A stretch of 57,458 bases of DNA, from positions 1 to 57,458 of the IMG/VR virus record IMGVR_UViG_3300025418_000002. The stretch is one strand, 5' to 3'. The DNA is from a virus. The notes below the pieces were generated by a model. That model saw only the letters and a list, made by a program, of their open reading frames with translations. It did no database searches and had not been told where the DNA came from. A program made the translations under genes and the position numbers. The stretch's first letter is position 1. The number at the start of each line of letters is the position of its first letter. Shown here in pieces: positions 54,069 to 57,458 of the stretch.

Positions 54069-54668
54069 TTAGCTGATGCCCGTCTGAGCGCCGTTTGCAC
54101 GGGTCAGCGAGTTGTTGAACTGCACAATAACGAGATTGTAAGCAGCCGTAGCGTCTGTGCCATTCGCGCCAGGAGGCTGAGTGACAACATCAACTACGCG
54201 GAAAGGAAGCGTTGCAGTCGTGGCAGGAGACTCAACATAAGCGCCAGAAATGCCAGAGTTAGCATTGCCAGTGCCGAGGTTGACCTGAATGTTCTGGCCA
54301 ATCTTTGAGAAGCCAACATTCGTTCCACCAGCTTGCACAAGGAACTTCGCGTTAGGGTCATTGATGACGTATGCCGTCACATCACCATTCGCGTCTGAAC
54401 CTGGCCAGTAATTTGACCAGACTGTGCGCTTTTGGGAAACTGACAGATACTTACAACCAGCGAAAATACCAGCGCAGGCAGCCGTGCCAGCGGTGTTATA
54501 AACGCGGATATAACCAGTTGCCGTGCCAACCACTGGCTGCACGGGGTCGCCAAAGTAAATTGCCGTGGCGTAATTACTAGCAATGGTCATTGCGACCTGC
54601 TCATAGGTGGGAGCAGACCCAGTGCCCTGATACTGTTTGAAACCAAACGGCGCATTTGTATTCGCCAT
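54069..54668 (-). CDS. Head decoration-like protein (199 aa)
   Basis: MANTNAPFGFKQYQGTGSAP... begins like a known group of phage head/structural proteins (MANxNAPFGF). The rest is beta-rich with YFGDPVQPVVGTATGYIRVY. It precedes the capsid gene by 14 bp and is likely made in similar amounts, fitting a decoration or stabilising protein. Position supports this more than motif. Confidence 0.7.
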   Translation of the reverse strand: MANTNAPFGFKQYQGTGSAPTYEQVAMTIASNYATAIYFGDPVQPVVGTATGYIRVYNTAGTAACAGIFAGCKYLSVSQKRTVWSNYWPGSDANGDVTAYVINDPNAKFLVQAGGTNVGFSKIGQNIQVNLGTGNANSGISGAYVESPATTATLPFRVVDVVTQPPGANGTDATAAYNLVIVQFNNSLTRANGAQTGIS

Positions 54669-54807
54669 GACGGTTCCTCCTTTTCAGGAGTTCCTTCATT
54701 GCGCGCCGGGGCAACTATGGAACAGGGATAAGTTAATGCTCCGCGCCGGGGGAGCCTAAGCCTTTAAGACTTAATAACATTATACTATTGACAACTAATA
54801 AAAGTAA
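54669..54807 (-). promoter_or_regulatory. Leader/promoter region of the decoration-capsid operon
   Basis: On the minus strand, TATAAT lies at 54779-54784 just after the preceding terminator, a candidate -10 for a head-gene promoter (the -35 is weak). The leader then holds two GC-rich hairpin elements that share GCGCCGGGG (around 54695-54712 and 54739-54757), in contrast to the surrounding AT-rich DNA. GGAGG precedes the decoration-protein ATG. Confidence 0.5.
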
Positions 54808-54830
54808 AGGGGCGGTTAATTGCCGCCCCT
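54808..54830 (-). terminator. Rho-independent terminator upstream of the decoration-capsid genes
   Basis: AGGGGCGG/CCGCCCCT (54808-54815 with 54823-54830) forms an 8-bp GC stem. On the minus strand it is followed by TTTACTTTTATT. It ends the transcript of the preceding structural genes. Confidence 0.85.
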
Positions 54831-54836
54831 ATTATC

Positions 54837-55460
54837 TCATTCCTCAGGAACAGGAATTGGCTCATATCCCTTTTTAATACTCGGCCTCACTCGCGCATGG
54901 TCACGAGTCATTGTGCCCTCAGGAGTTCCAGCAAGTTGTGCTTCCTTATGTCGGACTTGCTCACGGGCCTTGCGCTGTTCATACCGCTTACGCTCATCCG
55001 TAATTTCTTTTGGACATTCCATTAAAACCATCCCCTTACGCAAGATAGTTTCACTGGCGGTATTATGCGGCATCATTTCAGGATGGCGCGAAGCAGGAAC
55101 AGGCGTCCAACCAGAACGGGCCAAAGCTACCTGATAAGCAGGATCTTCGGCGCCGTAAGTTGTATGCCGCTTCCACTCATATTGCCAGCCGTCGGGAATG
55201 GTGTCTTCACTGATGTAAAAGTCATCAGTGCCATCAACAACATCCCCTAAATGACCACGCAACTCAGCAGCACGTTTAGCTGCGCGAGTTCTAGGGTCTT
55301 CTTCCCGTAGTGAAGGGCGTATTGGCTGAACATCAGCAGGGGCACCAGACTGGATGCCTTCAAGTTCTGAGTCAATTTCATCAATTGATTCAACTGGGTT
55401 CTTTTTACCAAAAAGACTTGGCTTGCGGCCTCTTTTTGTAACTATTGGCGTATCACTCAT
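54837..55460 (-). CDS. Phage-conserved head-region protein (207 aa)
   Basis: Contains DDFYISEDTIPDGWQYEWKR, DPAYQVALARSGWTPVPASR and HPEMMPHNTASETILRKGMV, ending with RVRPSIKKGYEPIPVPEE. These blocks recur in a conserved protein next to capsid genes in related phages. N-terminus is basic (TKRGRKPSLFGKKN). Possibly a minor head or assembly protein; function unproved. Confidence 0.7.
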   Translation of the reverse strand: MSDTPIVTKRGRKPSLFGKKNPVESIDEIDSELEGIQSGAPADVQPIRPSLREEDPRTRAAKRAAELRGHLGDVVDGTDDFYISEDTIPDGWQYEWKRHTTYGAEDPAYQVALARSGWTPVPASRHPEMMPHNTASETILRKGMVLMECPKEITDERKRYEQRKAREQVRHKEAQLAGTPEGTMTRDHARVRPSIKKGYEPIPVPEE

Positions 55461-55471
55461 GATTTTAATCC

Positions 55472-56416
55472 TTAATGTCCAAGCTTGCCTTCTTTTTGAA
55501 GCGCAACCATCTGTTTAGCGTAATCAGATTCAGTCATTCCCATCATTTTTGCCATGTCGGCTTGCTCACGCGAAAGACGCACGACATTCGGCCTCTGGCC
55601 CCCACGAGAAACAGGAGCCGGAGGTGGTTGTGGGGTTCTTTTAGGCGCAGCTGCACTAGAAAGAGGGCTTTCTGGTGTGGCTTCATTTTGTGGAGACTCA
55701 TAACGACGACTGGGAGTCAGACGACTTTCAATGAACTTAAAATATTCATCTGAGTCTGGCCTAATACCATCATCTATTGCGTCCTCATGCGCCCTGAACA
55801 TCTTTCTTACGTCTGTTTCAGAACGAATAAGACTTCTGTTTTGATGTAGCCACATGGCAGACTTAGGAGAAGAAGGCGCAACAGAAGAAATAAGCTGATC
55901 TACAACGTCCCCATGCTGAACAGGCTGTTGTTGCTGTTGAGAAGATGCGTCTTCCGCATCTTTCAACTGCTTTTTCATAGCTTTTTTGCCTTCTTTCAGC
56001 TTTTCAAGCTGATTTTCATTCGTAACCATGGCGTTATTGATTTCAGCGGCCTTTGCATGGTCGCCAACATTTAACGCCTCAGCATAAGCATTCTGCAAAG
56101 CTTGAGAACGCCCCTTTAATGTATCAATGGCGTTAGAAACCATTTGATATTGGGCTTCAATTGTCTCATCTTTGGCCTTTTGAGCATTAAGTTGAGCCTC
56201 TCTTGCGCGTCTTTCAGCCTCAACTCGCGCTAATTGCTCAATTTCAAGCTTGCGCTTGAGCTCATTAATGCCTTCTTCTGGTGCAATTTCAGAAGATTTC
56301 TCTACCTTTTCAGGTTTTGCCGAAGCTTCGTCTACAATTTCAACTTCTGGCTCATTTTCAGGCATTTTTTTATCATCTTCCAGCGTCACTTCGACGACTT
56401 CAGGATCATCACTCAT
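55472..56416 (-). CDS. Scaffolding-like protein (314 aa)
   Basis: A 314-aa protein, strongly charged. The N-terminus is acidic (DDPEVVEVTLEDDKKMPEN), the middle is a long coiled coil (KLEIEQLARVEAERRAREAQ, ENQLEKLKEGKKAMKKQLKD), then a Pro/Arg-rich linker and a short C-terminal helix. This layout and its place upstream of the capsid gene fit an internal scaffold. Confidence 0.75.
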   Translation of the reverse strand: MSDDPEVVEVTLEDDKKMPENEPEVEIVDEASAKPEKVEKSSEIAPEEGINELKRKLEIEQLARVEAERRAREAQLNAQKAKDETIEAQYQMVSNAIDTLKGRSQALQNAYAEALNVGDHAKAAEINNAMVTNENQLEKLKEGKKAMKKQLKDAEDASSQQQQQPVQHGDVVDQLISSVAPSSPKSAMWLHQNRSLIRSETDVRKMFRAHEDAIDDGIRPDSDEYFKFIESRLTPSRRYESPQNEATPESPLSSAAAPKRTPQPPPAPVSRGGQRPNVVRLSREQADMAKMMGMTESDYAKQMVALQKEGKLGH

Positions 56417-56427
56417 TTAAATACTCC

Positions 56428-56820
56428 TTACCAAGCTACGTCTGGAGACGGCACACGCATTTTTATTTGCGTGTCCGACAACATTCGGCACAAAACACCA
56501 TTTATAGTGACGCCCCAGCCGTCAGATGGCCGAAATACAACCCAATCATGAAGATTGAGGGTGGCATTATCAAACCATTCACCCGTATCATCTTGGAAGG
56601 CAGACGGACCCATACCGACAATCAGGCCAATTTTGCCCTGATACCTGTCTTCGTCCGTATACTTGTCTGTTAAATACAGACCGCTCTTAGTTTTATTGGG
56701 CCTGATATAAACACAGCAGAGCACTTGGTTGTTAAAAATCTCAATATTGGATAAATCACCTAATTCACCTAGTAACTTCTGCTTAGGGTCAACGTCGTGA
56801 TCCATAAGCATATTAACCAT
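56428..56820 (-). CDS. GroES/Cpn10-like co-chaperonin
   Basis: A 130-aa protein resembling Cpn10. Residues ~25-55 cover the first strand and a loop region rich in Lys/Thr/Ser (VYIRPNKTKSGLYLTDKYTD), in the place of the GroEL-binding mobile loop. Then RYQGKIGLIVGMGPSAFQDD (cf. the GEVLAVGxG segment), LNLHDWVVFRPSDGWGVTIN (cf. KVGDxVxFxxxxG) and a C-terminal CRMLSDTQIKMRV (cf. LIMxExDILA). AAGGGG precedes the ATG. It could replace host GroES during capsid folding, like T4 gp31. Similarity is by pattern only. Confidence 0.7.
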   Translation of the reverse strand: MVNMLMDHDVDPKQKLLGELGDLSNIEIFNNQVLCCVYIRPNKTKSGLYLTDKYTDEDRYQGKIGLIVGMGPSAFQDDTGEWFDNATLNLHDWVVFRPSDGWGVTINGVLCRMLSDTQIKMRVPSPDVAW

Positions 56821-56837
56821 TATTTTCCCCTTCTTCG

Positions 56838-57044
56838 TTAGAGAACCTTCTCTCTGTATACCCGGTCTGCTTCAGCCAGATATTCCTTCGTCTGGGCAAG
56901 ACCAGCAATCTTGCCCGCTGCATATTTGTATTCAGGATAGTCGTGACGGCCTAAAGCCATATTTTCCATAAGACGTTCAATCTCAGTATCAATAAGGTCT
57001 TCTAGTAAATGCACGTAAACGTGCAACGGCGTAAGTGTTCCCAT
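56838..57044 (-). CDS. Small helical protein (68 aa)
   Basis: MGTLTPLHVYVHLLEDLIDT... then an Arg/Lys/Ala-rich helix (EYKYAAGKIAGLAQTKEYLA). AGGAAG precedes the ATG. It is between the join-spanning gene and the GroES-like gene. Function unknown; similar short genes occur in related phage head modules. Confidence 0.65.
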   Translation of the reverse strand: MGTLTPLHVYVHLLEDLIDTEIERLMENMALGRHDYPEYKYAAGKIAGLAQTKEYLAEADRVYREKVL

Positions 57045-57079
57045 ATCCAGCTTCCTCTCTGGCCTTCCTCTATGTAAGT

Positions 57080-57118
57080 GGGGCTGGCTTCTTGAGGAAG
57101 GGGGAAGTAGCCAGCCCC
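57080..57118 (-). terminator. Ten-bp GC hairpin after the join-spanning gene
   Basis: GGGGCTGGCT (57080-57089) and AGCCAGCCCC (57109-57118) make a perfect 10-bp stem. No T-run follows on the minus strand, so it may be a weak terminator or an mRNA-stabilising structure. Confidence 0.55.
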
Positions 57119-57128
57119 GTCGCAGTAA

Positions 57129-57458
57129 TTACTTACCGCGAACCTTTCCTCCAGACTTGCGCGCAGGAGCATCCTTGCGCAGCTTGGCAATATCAGTTTT
57201 CTGCAAACGGCCTTCACCACTTGCTGCGCCGGCTTCCATGTCTTTGTATGACTTGGCTACCTTCGTAATTCTACCACCTGATTTACGCATTAAAGGAACT
57301 CCAGTTATAGGTCCGCCAACAGGTCCAGGAGCAGGCATAGGACCAGGCATAGGACGGCGGCGAGGGATAACCCCAGGGGCGCCAATACCACCAGGCATCC
57401 TAGATACAGGAGGGGACCCAATAGGACCTCCCATTGGCTGTCCAGTTATTGGATGAAA
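57129..57458 (-). CDS. Basic/proline-rich virion-associated protein, C-terminal part (gene crosses the contig ends)
   Basis: The 3' part of the gene beginning at 1375. It continues from 1 to 57331 on the circle without a break and ends at 57129. The C-terminus carries VPLMRKSGGRITKVAKSY and APARKSGGKVRGK, both of the Lys/Arg-x-Gly-Gly type. Bases 57332-57458 duplicate 1-127, so only 57129-57331 is unique here. An ATG at 57432-57434 would give a 101-aa fragment, but the frame is open further upstream and the full-length gene is preferred. Confidence 0.8.
   Translation of the reverse strand, partial: FHPITGQPMGGPIGSPPVSRMPGGIGAPGVIPRRRPMPGPMPAPGPVGGPITGVPLMRKSGGRITKVAKSYKDMEAGAASGEGRLQKTDIAKLRKDAPARKSGGKVRGK
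57332..57458. repeat. Terminal direct repeat, right copy
   Basis: Identical to 1-127. See the left copy for interpretation as a circular-assembly overlap. Confidence 0.9.

Overview
The window is the complete genome of a tailed bacteriophage, most likely a podovirus. The first 127 bases (1-127) recur exactly as the last 127 (57332-57458), as expected when a circular or circularly permuted molecule is assembled, so the unique length is 57,331 bp. One virion gene crosses the join: it starts at 1375 on the minus strand and ends at 57129. The likely host is an alphaproteobacterium, because the phage carries homologues of two regulators largely confined to that class: GapR (DUF2312, 9856-10161) and GcrA (24605-25024). 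I see no integrase, tRNA, CRISPR array or insertion sequence.

Late region (minus strand; read from 9653 down to 1, across the join, then 57129 down to 25010). It begins with packaging genes: small terminase, two small paralogues, a PD-(D/E)XK protein, large terminase and portal. A ParB-like-domain protein and the join-spanning basic/proline-rich protein follow. Next come head genes: a GroES-like protein, a scaffold-like protein, a decoration-like protein and the major capsid protein. Then come small basic proteins and a set of fibre proteins, including a 965-aa collagen-like fibre and a six-repeat kelch-like protein. Among the fibre genes lie a 2OG-Fe(II) oxygenase and a two-domain glycosyltransferase. 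The lysis genes are a GH19 endolysin with a membrane tail, Rz/Rz1 spanins and a one-helix protein. The region ends with tail adaptor and stabilisation proteins, a GNAT protein, a 1227-aa transglycosylase-bearing internal protein, a 900-aa internal protein and an S74-type self-cleaving fibre.

Early and middle region (8.4-25 kb). Short plus-strand operons (10439-12282 and 19718-23553) have good sigma70-type promoters and intrinsic terminators. They encode small regulators, a RecB/Cas4-like nuclease, a probable ssDNA-binding protein, a protein with the DnaA DNA-binding domain and a dCTP deaminase. Minus-strand genes supply a Prim-Pol/RepA-type primase-helicase, a RuvC-like resolvase and a series of small coiled-coil proteins. 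There is no DNA polymerase gene, so the phage probably uses the host replisome; GapR, GcrA and the DnaA-like protein may redirect host replication and cell-cycle control.

Most notable points: (1) the GapR + GcrA + DnaA-domain set; (2) a collagen-like (Gly-Pro-Thr)n fibre encoded near an oxygenase and a double glycosyltransferase, a possible fibre-modifying system; (3) a 380-bp non-coding segment (13412-13791) with nested perfect inverted repeats, a candidate origin or control region; (4) a GroES-like gene in the capsid module; (5) a Lys/Arg-Gly-Gly motif recurring in several virion-region proteins.
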